Shown: positions 1 to 9,279 of the stretch, piece by piece | Layout of the letters: each line of letters starts with the position of its first letter | Numbering within the stretch: the first letter of the stretch is position 1 | Assembly: GCA_902762955.1 (NCBI GenBank) | Contig: CACWQH010000001.1 | Coordinates: 1 to 64,000, forward strand | Direction of reading: 5' to 3' | DNA: 64,000 nucleotides | Source of the DNA: an uncultured Lachnospiraceae bacterium | Lineage (GTDB): Bacteria > Bacillota > Clostridia > Lachnospirales > Lachnospiraceae | The notes under the pieces: generated by a model | The model's database searches: none | Told to the model about the DNA's origin: nothing | Seen by the model: the letters and a program-made list of their open reading frames with translations, nothing else | Made by a program: the position numbers and the translations under genes

Positions 1-1128
1 AAATGCAGTAAGTCTGAAATGTCCTTCGCCGTTTTCGCCGAAGCCTGCCCCCGGAGTTCCGACGATATTGGCTTTTTCAAGCAGCAAGTCAAAGAAATCC
101 CAGGACTTCATACCGTTAGGACAGGTAAGCCAGATGTACGGTGAATTCTTGCCGCCTGTGTATTTTATTCCAAGCTCGTCAAGAGCTGACATGATTATCT
201 TGGCATTTTCTCTGTAGTAATCTATGTTTGCCAGTATCTCCTTTTGTCCTTCCTCTGTAAATACCTGCTCGGCACCCTTTTGGACTATATATGAGGTTCC
301 GTTAAACTTGGTAGTCTGGCGTCTAAGCCAAAGCTTGTTAAGGCTAAAGCCGTCAAAGGAAAGCGTATTAGGAACAACCGTATATCCGCATCTTGTTCCG
401 GTAAAGCCTGCTGTCTTTGATAAGGAGCAAAATTCTATGGCACAGGTCTTTGCACCCTCTATCTCGTATATGCTTCTTGGAACATCCTCATCAACTATAA
501 ATGCTTCGTATGCCGCATCGTAAAGGATAACCGATGAATTGGCATTTGCAAAATTAACCCATTTTTTAAGCTGCTCACGGTTATATGCCGCACCTGTAGG
601 ATTGTTAGGCGAACAAATGTAGATTATGTCAGCCTTCTTTTCTTCATCCGGCAAAGGAAGAAATCCATTATCTTCGTTGGCATCTATATATATTATATTT
701 CTTCCGTCCATGGTGTTGGTGTCGACATATACGGGATATACCGGATCGGGAACAAGTACCGTATTGTCCTTGTCAAATATATCAAGGATATTTCCCACAT
801 CACTCTTTGCACCGTCAGAAATAAATATCTCATTTTTATCAAGGCATACACCGTAACTTTCATAGTATCCCTTAACTGCCTCCTGCAAAAATCCGTATCC
901 CTGCTCCGGACCATAGCCCTTGAAGGTTTCAGCCTTAGCCATATCCTCTACTCCGCTATGTAAGCCCTTTATAACCTCGCTGCATAAAGGAAGTGTCACA
1001 TCTCCGATACCCATACGGATAATATTTGCCTCAGGGTGTGCTGCCTGGTACTCCGCAACCTTTCTCGCTATGTCAGCAAAAAGATAATTCTCTTTAAGAT
1101 TACTGTAATTCTTATTAACCTTTACCAT
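1..1128 (-). CDS. dapL: LL-diaminopimelate aminotransferase (partial, C-terminus off the window)
   Basis: PLP-dependent class I/II aminotransferase expected to convert tetrahydrodipicolinate plus glutamate directly to LL-diaminopimelate, for lysine and peptidoglycan. The reading frame is open to base 1, so 376 residues are visible; family members are about 400 residues, so roughly 30 are missing. The PLP lysine lies in SLSKTAGFTGTRCGY, the signature of the DapL group rather than of aspartate aminotransferases. SPNNPTGA and YDAAYEAF are further fold-type I motifs. ATG at 1126-1128 follows AAGGAG. It starts 32 bp after the carB stop with no terminator between, so it probably ends the carA-carB operon. 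Its place behind nitrogen genes fits its use of glutamate as amino donor (inference). Confidence 0.93.
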   Translation of the reverse strand, partial: MVKVNKNYSNLKENYLFADIARKVAEYQAAHPEANIIRMGIGDVTLPLCSEVIKGLHSGVEDMAKAETFKGYGPEQGYGFLQEAVKGYYESYGVCLDKNEIFISDGAKSDVGNILDIFDKDNTVLVPDPVYPVYVDTNTMDGRNIIYIDANEDNGFLPLPDEEKKADIIYICSPNNPTGAAYNREQLKKWVNFANANSSVILYDAAYEAFIVDEDVPRSIYEIEGAKTCAIEFCSLSKTAGFTGTRCGYTVVPNTLSFDGFSLNKLWLRRQTTKFNGTSYIVQKGAEQVFTEEGQKEILANIDYYRENAKIIMSALDELGIKYTGGKNSPYIWLTCPNGMKSWDFFDLLLEKANIVGTPGAGFGENGEGHFRLTAF

Positions 1129-1160
1129 AACATATTCTCCTTTTCCTGTCACTAAATTTA

Positions 1161-4100
1161 TTATGCATCAATAGTAGAAATCCCTATTGTAATTTCTTCA
1201 AGTACATCAAGTAGCACTCTTACTGTATCAAGTGAGGTGAACATCGTTACATTGTTCTCACTTGCGCAGCGTCTTATGGATACTCCGTCGCCATAGTGAA
1301 TTCCCGAAAGTATCGCGCGGGTATTTATTACATAGCTTACATAGCCCGAGCGGATAGCCTTCAATATTTCCTCGCTGCCCTCGCTCATCTTACCTCTCAC
1401 TCTGGTTCTTATACCGTGCTCCTTAAGAAATACTGCGGTTCCGACGGTAGCCTCTATGTTAAAGCCCATATCATAAAATCTTCTGACTATAGGAAGTGCC
1501 TCTTCCTTGTCCTCATCGGCAAGAGTAACCATAACGGTTCCGTAGTTTTGAAGCTTTATTCCGGATGCGACAAGTGCCTTATACATGGCTCTGTGAAGCT
1601 TATCATCATAGCCTATCGCCTCACCTGTCGATTTCATTTCCGGTGAAAGATATGCATCCATTCCTCTTAACTTTGAAAATGAAAATGCAGGTGCTTTTAC
1701 ATACCAGCGCTTTTTCTCATTAGGATACAAAGCTATATCTCTTCCCTTACCGAAATCTACTATGTCACTTTCTTTTATTATCTCCTGTTCCTTAAGGCTC
1801 TTACCAAGTATAACAAGAGTTGCGATATCGGCAAGACTGTAGCCGGTTGCCTTTGACAAAAACGGAACAGTTCTTGACGAACGAGGATTGACTTCAATTA
1901 TAAACACATTATCATTTTTATCAACTATGAACTGTATATTAAATAATCCGATAATTCCGATTCCAAGGCCGAGACGTTTTGTATAATCAAGTATGGTTTC
2001 CTTGACCTTATCGGATATGCTGTAAGGCGGATATACGCTTATGGAATCTCCCGAATGAACTCCGGTTCTTTCAACCAGTTCCATGATGCCCGGAACAAAT
2101 ACATCCGTTCCGTCGCAGATGGCATCCACCTCGACCTCCTTACCCTGTATGTACTTATCTACAAGAACAGGCTTATCCTCGTCTATCTCAACCGCATTTT
2201 TAAGATAATGTGTCAAATGCTCTTCCTTTGCCACTATCTGCATGGCTCTTCCGCCAAGTACAAAGCTCGGTCGCACAAGCACAGGATAGCCTATCTCCTC
2301 TGCCGCCTTAAGTCCTGCTTCTATGCTTGTAACCGCCTGACCCTTTGGCTGAGGAATATTTAATTCATATAACACCTTCTCGAAGGCATCCCTGTTTTCA
2401 GCCTTTTCGATAGCCTCGCAATCTGTTCCAATTAGCTTAACTCCCCTCTTCATAAGAGGCTCCGCTAAGTTTATGGCGGTCTGTCCTCCTAAGGAAGCTA
2501 TAACTCCTTCAGGTTTTTCATGGATAATTATATCCATTACATCCTCCACTGTAAGCGGTTCAAAATAGAGCTTATCAGAGGTCGTATAATCTGTTGAAAC
2601 CGTCTCAGGATTGTTGTTTATTATAATAGCCTCATAGCCAAATTCCTTTATGGTTTTTATCGCATGGACGGTAGAATAATCAAACTCCACTCCCTGACCT
2701 ATTCGTATAGGACCTGAGCCAAGTACGATAATCTTCTTTTTATCAGATACAATCGACTCATTTTCCTCCTCGTAGGTAGAGTAAAAATATGGTATATAGC
2801 TGTCAAACTCCGAGGCACAGCTGTCAATCATCTTATATACAGGAAATATACCTTCCTTCTTACGATATTCAAAGACCGCATCCTCATCGCACTTCCAAAG
2901 GTCAGCTATTATCCTGTCAGAAAAGCCCATCTTCTTGGCAAATACTAATTCTGCCTTATCAAATGCTGCATTGGCAAGTCCATTTTCTTCCTCCACGATA
3001 TTTTTAAACTTTCGTAAGAAAAGCATATCAATTTGTGTCTTTGCAGCTATTTCCTCTAAAGAAGTACCGATTCGAAGAAGTCTTGCTATGGCATATATTC
3101 TGTCATCCGTTCCGTCACTTATATATTCAAGAAGCTCTTCTTTGGAATATCCATCAAACTTCTTCATGTAAAGATGATATACGCCTATTTCAAGTGAACG
3201 GATAGCCTTAAGTAAACTTTCCTCTAAAGTTCTTCCGACACTCATAACCTCACCTGTAGCCTTCATCTGGGTTCCGAGATGGTTATTGGCATCGGCAAAT
3301 TTGTCAAATGGGAAACGGGACATTTTCGTAACCACATAATCAAGTGCCGGCTCAAAGGATGCCGGTGTATTGGCAAGCATTATCTCATCCAGATCCATAC
3401 CTATGCTTATCTTTGCCGATACCCTTGCTATCGGATATCCGCTTGCCTTTGATGCAAGTGCCGACGAACGTGATACACGCGGATTAACCTCAATCAGGTA
3501 ATACTGAAAGGAATGAGGATCAAGAGCAAACTGAACATTGCAGCCGCCCTTTATCTTAAGCGCTCTTATTATCTTAAGTGCACTGTCTCTTAACATATGG
3601 TATTCCTTGTTGGTAAGTGTCTGTGAAGGACAAACCACTATGGAATCACCGGTATGTATACCGACAGGGTCGATATTTTCCATATTACAGATGGTAATTG
3701 CGGTATCATTTGCATCACGCATTACCTCATACTCTATCTCCTTATAGCCCTTTATACTCTTTTCCACCAGCACCTGATGAACCGGTGAAAGCATAAGGGC
3801 ATTTTTCATTATCTCTTTAAATTCTTCTTCGTCCTTCGCAAATCCTCCTCCGGTACCGCCGAGAGTATACGCCGGTCTAAGTATAACCGGATAACCTATC
3901 TCATTTGCCGCTTCTATTCCCTCCTCCATAGAATTGGCTATAAGTGAAGGAAGCACCGGTTCACCAAGCTCTTCACAAAGCTCCTTGAATAACTCCCTGT
4001 CCTCTGCTCTTTCTATACTTTCGCTGCTTGTTCCAAGAAGCTCGACATTACATTCCCTTAAAACGCCTTTCTTCTCTAACTGCATGGCAAGGTTAAGTCC

Positions 4101-4382
4101 TGTCTGTCCGCCTAAGCTTGGAACGATAGCATCCGGTCTTTCGTAACGTATTATCTTTGCCATATATTCAAGTGTCAAAGGCTCCATATATACTCTGTCC
4201 GCTATGGCAGGATCAGTCATAATAGTCGCAGGATTGGAGTTACAGAGGATAACCTCGTAGCCTTCTTCCTTAAGTGCAAGGCAGGCCTGGGTTCCCGCAT
4301 AGTCAAACTCTGCTGCCTGACCTATAACAATCGGTCCGGAGCCTATAACAAGTATCTTTTTTATATCAGTTCTTTTTGACAT
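1161..4382 (-). CDS. carB: Carbamoyl-phosphate synthase large subunit
   Basis: Uses ammonia channelled from CarA, bicarbonate and two ATP to make carbamoyl phosphate for pyrimidines and arginine. At 1073 residues it is full length. The two homologous halves are visible: an ATP-grasp half from residue 1 ([17 protein letters not shown]), and a second half starting near residue 550 ([17 protein letters not shown]). The C-terminal 140 residues form the MGS-like allosteric domain, ending near SYVINT. ATG at 4380-4382 is separated from the carA stop by one base, so the two are translationally coupled. No frameshift or lost motif was seen. Confidence 0.98.
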   Translation of the reverse strand: MSKRTDIKKILVIGSGPIVIGQAAEFDYAGTQACLALKEEGYEVILCNSNPATIMTDPAIADRVYMEPLTLEYMAKIIRYERPDAIVPSLGGQTGLNLAMQLEKKGVLRECNVELLGTSSESIERAEDRELFKELCEELGEPVLPSLIANSMEEGIEAANEIGYPVILRPAYTLGGTGGGFAKDEEEFKEIMKNALMLSPVHQVLVEKSIKGYKEIEYEVMRDANDTAITICNMENIDPVGIHTGDSIVVCPSQTLTNKEYHMLRDSALKIIRALKIKGGCNVQFALDPHSFQYYLIEVNPRVSRSSALASKASGYPIARVSAKISIGMDLDEIMLANTPASFEPALDYVVTKMSRFPFDKFADANNHLGTQMKATGEVMSVGRTLEESLLKAIRSLEIGVYHLYMKKFDGYSKEELLEYISDGTDDRIYAIARLLRIGTSLEEIAAKTQIDMLFLRKFKNIVEEENGLANAAFDKAELVFAKKMGFSDRIIADLWKCDEDAVFEYRKKEGIFPVYKMIDSCASEFDSYIPYFYSTYEEENESIVSDKKKIIVLGSGPIRIGQGVEFDYSTVHAIKTIKEFGYEAIIINNNPETVSTDYTTSDKLYFEPLTVEDVMDIIIHEKPEGVIASLGGQTAINLAEPLMKRGVKLIGTDCEAIEKAENRDAFEKVLYELNIPQPKGQAVTSIEAGLKAAEEIGYPVLVRPSFVLGGRAMQIVAKEEHLTHYLKNAVEIDEDKPVLVDKYIQGKEVEVDAICDGTDVFVPGIMELVERTGVHSGDSISVYPPYSISDKVKETILDYTKRLGLGIGIIGLFNIQFIVDKNDNVFIIEVNPRSSRTVPFLSKATGYSLADIATLVILGKSLKEQEIIKESDIVDFGKGRDIALYPNEKKRWYVKAPAFSFSKLRGMDAYLSPEMKSTGEAIGYDDKLHRAMYKALVASGIKLQNYGTVMVTLADEDKEEALPIVRRFYDMGFNIEATVGTAVFLKEHGIRTRVRGKMSEGSEEILKAIRSGYVSYVINTRAILSGIHYGDGVSIRRCASENNVTMFTSLDTVRVLLDVLEEITIGISTIDA

Positions 4383-4383
4383 T

Positions 4384-5475
4384 TTAGCGACCCTCCTCTA
4401 TAAGTTCTATAAACTCATCAAAAAGATATGAGCTGTCCTGCGGTCCCGGCGCACTTTCCGGATGATACTGCACCGAAAAGACCTTGTCCTTTACGCAGCT
4501 TGCACCCTCTATGGTATCATCAAGTATATTTATATGTGTCGCCTCAAGTTCAGTGTTCTTAAGACTTTCCGCATCCACCGCAAAGGAATGATTCTGTGAA
4601 GTAATCTCAATCTTTCCGGTGATAAGATTCTTAACCGGATGATTGCCGCCTCTGTGTCCGAACTTGAGCTTATATGTTTTTGCTCCGTACGAAAGACTTA
4701 TAATCTGATGTCCGAGACATATACCGAAAATCGGATATTTACCTCTAAGCTTTTTTATATTATCAGTAACCTCCGGCACATCTGTCGGATCTCCCGGTCC
4801 GTTTGAAATAAATACTCCGTCAGGATTTAATTCTATTATATCCTCTGCCGGTGTATTCCAAGGAACTATGGTTACATTACATTTTCTGTTATTTAAGGAA
4901 CGAATGATATTTTGCTTGATTCCGCAGTCGATTGCAACGATATGATATCTTGCATCAAAGACATTTGAACGCCACTTACTCTTGCAGCTAACCAACTTAA
5001 CCGCATCATGCTCGTAAGGGTTCTCCCCGATTATTTTTAACCCCTCCTCCACGGAGGTATTTAATCCTGTTATAAGCACTCTCCTTGAACCAAGGTCTCT
5101 TATGGAACGAGTAAGCTTTCTTGTATCAACACCTGAAATGCCTGTTATATGGTACTTTTCCATAATCTCCGAAAGAGTTCTCTTACTTCTGAAATTAGAC
5201 GGAAAGTCATTATACTCTCTTACTATAAGGCCACCAATCGTTGGTATATCGGTCTCATAATCATCATTCGCAATTCCGTAATTACCGATAAGCGGATAGG
5301 TCATAACCACCGACTGATATGTATAGGACGGATCGGAAATAATCTCCTGATATCCAACCATGGAGGTATTAAAAACAATCTCCGTCACCTTATCAGAGGT
5401 ATCACCAAAAGCATAACCGTAGTACTCGCTTCCATCCTCCAAAATCAATTTCCTGTCAAACTCTTTTCGTTCCAT
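4384..5475 (-). CDS. carA: Carbamoyl-phosphate synthase small (glutaminase) subunit
   Basis: Hydrolyses glutamine and passes ammonia to CarB. It has 363 residues, normal for the family. The N-terminal CPSase small-chain domain covers about residues 1-155; the class I glutamine amidotransferase domain follows. The nucleophile Cys253 is in GICLGHQ, and the His/Glu of the triad are in [13 protein letters not shown] at 5473-5475 follows AAGGTG. Upstream is a long fold-back element separating carA from the ANTAR gene, so carA may have its own transcription start within or after that element, or rely on read-through. It is one of several glutamine-consuming enzymes grouped in this window. Confidence 0.98.
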   Translation of the reverse strand: MERKEFDRKLILEDGSEYYGYAFGDTSDKVTEIVFNTSMVGYQEIISDPSYTYQSVVMTYPLIGNYGIANDDYETDIPTIGGLIVREYNDFPSNFRSKRTLSEIMEKYHITGISGVDTRKLTRSIRDLGSRRVLITGLNTSVEEGLKIIGENPYEHDAVKLVSCKSKWRSNVFDARYHIVAIDCGIKQNIIRSLNNRKCNVTIVPWNTPAEDIIELNPDGVFISNGPGDPTDVPEVTDNIKKLRGKYPIFGICLGHQIISLSYGAKTYKLKFGHRGGNHPVKNLITGKIEITSQNHSFAVDAESLKNTELEATHINILDDTIEGASCVKDKVFSVQYHPESAPGPQDSSYLFDEFIELIEEGR

Positions 5476-5505
5476 CTTTTTTCACCTTCTATTTCATTAA
5501 TTTAT

Positions 5506-5764
5506 CATGCTATGGCTGATTAATTCATAACCTTGGCGAGTTGTTTGTATCAAATATATCTATAAACAGGTACTTTGAACACGCCGGTACTTAGCGAATT
5601 GGATGACAATTATAATAAACTTTACGAAGTAAAGAGTTGATTATAATTGTCATACAAAGAGTTTAGTACCGCTGCGTGTGAGAGTAGCGAGAGCGTGCCT
5701 GTTATAGATATAATTTGATACAAACAACTCTCTCCAAGCTCATCATTAATCAGCCACCGCCATG
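5506..5764. repeat. Fold-back element A (long nested palindrome)
   Basis: About 260 bp between the ANTAR gene and carA reads as nested inverted repeats. The outer arms share ATGGCTGATTAAT-like ends, then AGTTGTTTGTATCAAA and TATATCTATA; the right arm runs into the last codons of the ANTAR gene (its stop is at 5746). Inside lie GGTACTTAGCGA and TTTAGTACCG flanks. Further in is a hairpin with arms ATGACAATTATAAT and ATTATAATTGTCAT, and at the tip CTTTAC-GAA-GTAAAG. GCGAGAGCGTG on the right is shared with element B. A transcript leaving the ANTAR gene would fold into a very long hairpin. No U-tract marks it as a classic terminator. Confidence 0.85.
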
Positions 5765-6300
5765 TAAAGAATCATCTGGGCGGTTTCAACCATTGTATTT
5801 CCGGAATCCATACTGCATTTTTGTATATAATGATATGCCTCCGGCTCAGTCATATTGTTACGCTCCATAAGTAAAAGCTTTGCATTGTTGACATAGTTTT
5901 TACCATGCTCGCCTCTTTTCCTGCCCTTTTGCTCCTCGATTTTCTTTTTAATCTTCCTGTTTTGCTGTTCCATAAGCATATTAACCGTATTGACTATATC
6001 AGACGATTTACAGGGCATAACAACCGTAAATGCCCCCTCAGGACACCTCGAAAGCTTTTCCCTTTTTGTCATAAGTAAAAGAGCAAAGTTATCGGGAAGA
6101 TACGATATAAGCTCAGAGGAATGCATATCCGGAAATGTATGTCCGCATATAACTACTCCCGATTCGAGCTGATTTACATTTGATAAAACCGTTGCAGCAG
6201 CGCTGCATATAGCAAAGGTTTCCAAACCATATCTTCCTAACAGGTCACTTATTTTCTTCGAATCATTCAGTTTAGGCAATGCAATAATAATACTGCCCAT
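5746..6300 (-). CDS. ANTAR-domain RNA-binding antiterminator with degenerate receiver
   Basis: 184-residue predicted transcription antiterminator of the NasT/EutV/AmiR type. Residues 1-120 resemble a receiver domain, but beta-1 lacks the acidic pair and the phosphoacceptor region reads VVICGHTFPDM, with Gly where Asp is expected, so it is probably not phosphorylated. Residues 108-130 are strongly charged and helical. Residues 130-184 are an ANTAR domain (AKLLLMERNNMTEPEAYHY, then TAQMIL). ATG at 6298-6300 follows GAGGAG, 24 bp after the glnA-like stop, so the two form an operon. A glnA gene followed by an ANTAR gene is known in solventogenic clostridia. Likely targets are the hexaloop/terminator leaders of glnN, the ammonium channel and pyrG in this window (inference). 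Confidence 0.9.
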   Translation of the reverse strand: MGSIIIALPKLNDSKKISDLLGRYGLETFAICSAAATVLSNVNQLESGVVICGHTFPDMHSSELISYLPDNFALLLMTKREKLSRCPEGAFTVVMPCKSSDIVNTVNMLMEQQNRKIKKKIEEQKGRKRGEHGKNYVNNAKLLLMERNNMTEPEAYHYIQKCSMDSGNTMVETAQMILYMAVAD

Positions 6301-6324
6301 CTATTTTAACTCCTCATGCAATCC

Positions 6325-7545
6325 TTAAATTCTATACAGATACTTCTGAAGCTCCCAATCTGAAACCTGACTCATATATTCATCCCACTCATTTTCCTTG
6401 GATACGGCATACTTTTCTACAAAGTCTGCTCCGAGGGCATCCTTGGCAACACTGCTTTCTTTAAACAGCTTAACTGCCTCAAGCAGATTTGAAGGCAAGT
6501 CTTCCTTTGAAAGACTTTCATCAGGTACAAGCTTTTCATCAATACCTTTAAGACCTGCATTTATAAACATAGCAAATGCAAGATAAGGATTTGCTGATGG
6601 GTCAGCAAATGAAAACTCAAGCTTCACATCCTCTCCCTTTCTGCTGTGAAGCTTAGGTACATTATTGAACTCTCTCTTATATGAATTAACAATAGGATTA
6701 GTTATGGCGCACATTTCCTTAGCATATTTCATAACTCCGCCTGCAAACCATGCACCCGGATAATCTTTATCGCCACCTGCATAATCCTTAAGAATATTTC
6801 TGTCATCTTTATATACCGATATATTAAGATGCATACCGGAACCGGCCTGATTCTGCCTTGGTTTAGGCATAAATGTAGCATGAAGTCCAAAGGTCTTTGC
6901 AACCGAACGTACCGAGGACTTAAATGTAATCAAATCATCCGCCATGCTAAGAGGAGTTCCCTCCTCAAAGTCTATCTCATGCTGTGCAGATGCACTTTCA
7001 TGATATGAGGAGTTTATGTTAAAGCCCATTTCCTCAAGCATAAGAACCATATTTCTTCTCGCATTTTCACCAAGGTCAACAGGTCCGACATCCATAAGGC
7101 CTGCATGCTCATGTGAAACGGTTGTAGGCTGTCCGTTCTCATCTGTATGGAAAAGGAAAAATTCGCACTCAGGATTAATATAGAAATCATAGCCCTTTTC
7201 ACGAGCCTTACTTATGGTATTTTTAAGAATAGTTCGCGGACTGAAATAAATTTCCTTTCCTTCACTGTCACAGACATCACAAATAAATCTTCCGACCCTG
7301 CTTTGCTGCGGACGCCAAGGGAGAATTACAAAGGTATCAAGATCCGGCTTAAGGTAAAGCTCTTCCTCATCAATCTTAAAAATCTTTTCATTTTCAAAGG
7401 CATACTGATTATCCAAAACCTTTTCAAGCTTGCGAGCCGTCACCGCAACATTCTTTAAATTGCCCAGCGGATCAGTAAACTGAAGCCTGATAAACTCAAT
7501 ATCCTCTTCCTCTATCATTTCCATAATTTCCTGCTTAGTACGCAT
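6325..7545 (-). CDS. Glutamine synthetase type I-like protein, probable pseudoenzyme
   Basis: 406 residues, against about 440 for active clostridial GlnA. The fold is clearly GS-I: PECEFFLF, HATFMPKP, GSGMHLNISVY, ITNPIVNSYKR and DPSANPYLA are all present. Three functional segments are not. The FDGSSIEGF loop (catalytic Asp50/Ser53 in the Salmonella numbering) is replaced by FENEKIFK near residue 50. After SYKR the stretch holding NRSPLIRIP is deleted, so the ATP/glutamate-binding arginines are gone. The following E-x-R becomes KLEFSF. A later C-terminal stretch is also shorter. I infer loss of synthesis activity, with possible survival as a glutamine or ATP sensor acting on the ANTAR protein encoded 24 bp downstream. 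ATG at 7543-7545 follows AAAGGAG. The active synthetase of the window is more likely glnN. Confidence 0.88.
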   Translation of the reverse strand: MRTKQEIMEMIEEEDIEFIRLQFTDPLGNLKNVAVTARKLEKVLDNQYAFENEKIFKIDEEELYLKPDLDTFVILPWRPQQSRVGRFICDVCDSEGKEIYFSPRTILKNTISKAREKGYDFYINPECEFFLFHTDENGQPTTVSHEHAGLMDVGPVDLGENARRNMVLMLEEMGFNINSSYHESASAQHEIDFEEGTPLSMADDLITFKSSVRSVAKTFGLHATFMPKPRQNQAGSGMHLNISVYKDDRNILKDYAGGDKDYPGAWFAGGVMKYAKEMCAITNPIVNSYKREFNNVPKLHSRKGEDVKLEFSFADPSANPYLAFAMFINAGLKGIDEKLVPDESLSKEDLPSNLLEAVKLFKESSVAKDALGADFVEKYAVSKENEWDEYMSQVSDWELQKYLYRI

Positions 7546-7572
7546 AATATCTCCTTTCCATATAAAACATTA

Positions 7573-7794
7573 TCTTACGAATCTTTAATACTATTTGCAC
7601 AAGATTCTTTTGTTGATTCTATATGACTTATTTCATCGCAAACACGCTCTCGCTCGGTTTTTTACGTAACGGTACTAAGCTCGACAATACCTCGCTAAGT
7701 ACCGACGTAAAAAAACGGTTTGCTTATGAAATAGTCATATATAATCAACAATAAAGTTTATTGGCTTTTCAAATAGTATTAAAGATTCGTGTAA
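7573..7794. repeat. Fold-back element B (nested palindrome)
   Basis: Inverted arms of about 70 bp flank a core between gltD and the glnA-like gene. The left arm carries TACGAATCTTTAATACTA and the right arm its reverse complement, which is the end of gltD: the last codons of gltD plus its stop (7779-7781) are copied, inverted, at 7576-7592. Further in, CGCAAAC...CTCGCTCGG and CGGTTTGCTTATG match the core of elements E/F. An inner hairpin (TTTTTTACGT ... ACGTAAAAAAA) with GGTACTAAGC and GCTAAGTACC is nested at the apex. It may attenuate or protect transcripts between gltD and the glnA-like gene. Confidence 0.85.
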
Positions 7795-9263
7795 CCCATA
7801 AGGGATTCATCGACCTCACGTGCAGCTGCTCTTCCTTCCGCAATTGCCCATACTACCAGCGACTGTCCTCTGTGCATATCACCGGCAGCATATATATTGT
7901 CCTTGCTGGTTTTATAAGAACCAACATCGGTCTTTACATTGGTTCTACCATCACATTCTACACCAAAACCCTCGGTCACGTAAAGTTCACTTCCTAAAAA
8001 TCCTGCTGCAATTAATAAAAGCTCGCAAGGAAGCTCCTTCTCGCTTCCTTCCACAGGAACCATATTATATCTTCCTGCCTTTTTATCAAAAACCGATTTA
8101 AGTTCAACTGTCTTAACAGCCTTAAGCTTACCCTTATTATCTTTTATAAATTCCGAAACGGTTGTGCAGTAAAGTCTCGGATCATGACCGAATTTATATA
8201 TAGCCTCCTCCTGACCATAGTCCGTCTTGCAGACTCTCGGCCATTCTGGCCACGGATTACTTTCGGTACGTGTATCCGGTGCCTTAGGCATCATTTCTAA
8301 CTGGATAACACTCTTTGCACCAAGTCGTATAGATGTTCCGACACAGTCATTTCCGGTATCTCCACCGCCTATTACTATGACATTTTTATCCTTGGCAAGC
8401 TCATAAGGATATTTCTTAAAATCGCTGTCAAGAAGACTCTTGGTTACCTGCTTTAGGAAATCAACTGCAAAATATATCCCTTCTGCATCCCTGCCCGGAG
8501 CATTTATATTACGCGGATTTGAAGCACCGCAGGCAAGGATAACTCTATCATACTTTTTCTCTAATTCGGAAGGCTTTATATCAACACCTACATTTGCATT
8601 GCATATAAATTTAATGCCTGCCTCTTCCATTAATTTTATTCTTCTGTCTATAATCTTTTTATCAAGCTTCATATTTGGGATGCCATATCTAAGTAGTCCG
8701 CCTACCCTGTCACTTCTTTCATATACAGTGACTTTATGTCCTCTCTTATTAAGAAGCTGTGCTGCCGCAAGTCCCGAAGGTCCGCTTCCGACTATGGCAA
8801 CTGTCTTTCCGGTTCTTACCGAAGGAGCCGCTTCTTCCACCAATCCGTTTTCATAAGCATATTCTATAACCGAACGTTCATTCTCCTTGGTCGATACAGG
8901 CTTGGTATGAAGTCCGCAGGTACAAGCCGCCTCACAAAGTGCAGGACATACCCTTGATGTGAATTCAGGAAAGCTGTGAGTCTTTGCAAGCCTTTTATAA
9001 GCCTCCTCCCAGTTACCCTGATATACCATATCGTTCATCTCCGGAACGAGGTTATGAAGCGGACAGCCTGATGCCATACCGGATATCATAACTCCCGCCT
9101 GACAAAAAGGCACGCCGCAATCCATACATCTTCCTGCCTGCTTACACTGTTCCTCGGAAGGAAGAAGCTTGTGGAATTCTTCAAAATCAGCTATACGCTC
9201 TTTTTCTGTAACCACAGGTCCGTCAACTCTTTCAAAATCCATAAATCCTGTTGCTTTACCCAT
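7779..9263 (-). CDS. gltD: Glutamate synthase small subunit (NADPH)
   Basis: 494 residues. It feeds electrons from NADPH through FAD and Fe-S clusters to GltB. The N-terminal cysteine pattern CMDCGVPFCQ, SGCPLHNLVP and CPALCEAAC binds the Fe-S clusters. The FAD motif is VGSGPSGLAAAQ (near residue 155) and the NAD(P) motif VIGGGDTGNDCVGTS (near 300). The C-terminal YAAGDMHRGQSLVVWAI completes the FAD site. ATG at 9261-9263 follows GGAAGGAGG, 16 bp after gltB. It is the last gene of the pyrG-gltB-gltD operon; element B begins at its stop codon. Confidence 0.97.
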   Translation of the reverse strand: MGKATGFMDFERVDGPVVTEKERIADFEEFHKLLPSEEQCKQAGRCMDCGVPFCQAGVMISGMASGCPLHNLVPEMNDMVYQGNWEEAYKRLAKTHSFPEFTSRVCPALCEAACTCGLHTKPVSTKENERSVIEYAYENGLVEEAAPSVRTGKTVAIVGSGPSGLAAAQLLNKRGHKVTVYERSDRVGGLLRYGIPNMKLDKKIIDRRIKLMEEAGIKFICNANVGVDIKPSELEKKYDRVILACGASNPRNINAPGRDAEGIYFAVDFLKQVTKSLLDSDFKKYPYELAKDKNVIVIGGGDTGNDCVGTSIRLGAKSVIQLEMMPKAPDTRTESNPWPEWPRVCKTDYGQEEAIYKFGHDPRLYCTTVSEFIKDNKGKLKAVKTVELKSVFDKKAGRYNMVPVEGSEKELPCELLLIAAGFLGSELYVTEGFGVECDGRTNVKTDVGSYKTSKDNIYAAGDMHRGQSLVVWAIAEGRAAAREVDESLMGYTNL

Positions 9264-9279
9264 ATTCTTATCCTCCTTC

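Noticed and set aside
5476..5520. Hexaloop/terminator leader before carA or the GS-like gene
   Set aside because: I looked for GCAAAGGCGC upstream of both and found none; only the fold-back elements are there.
6325..7545. Calling this gene a normal glutamine synthetase (glnA)
   Set aside because: The fold is right, but three catalytic or nucleotide-binding segments are absent and the chain is about 35 residues short. I kept the family name but not the activity.
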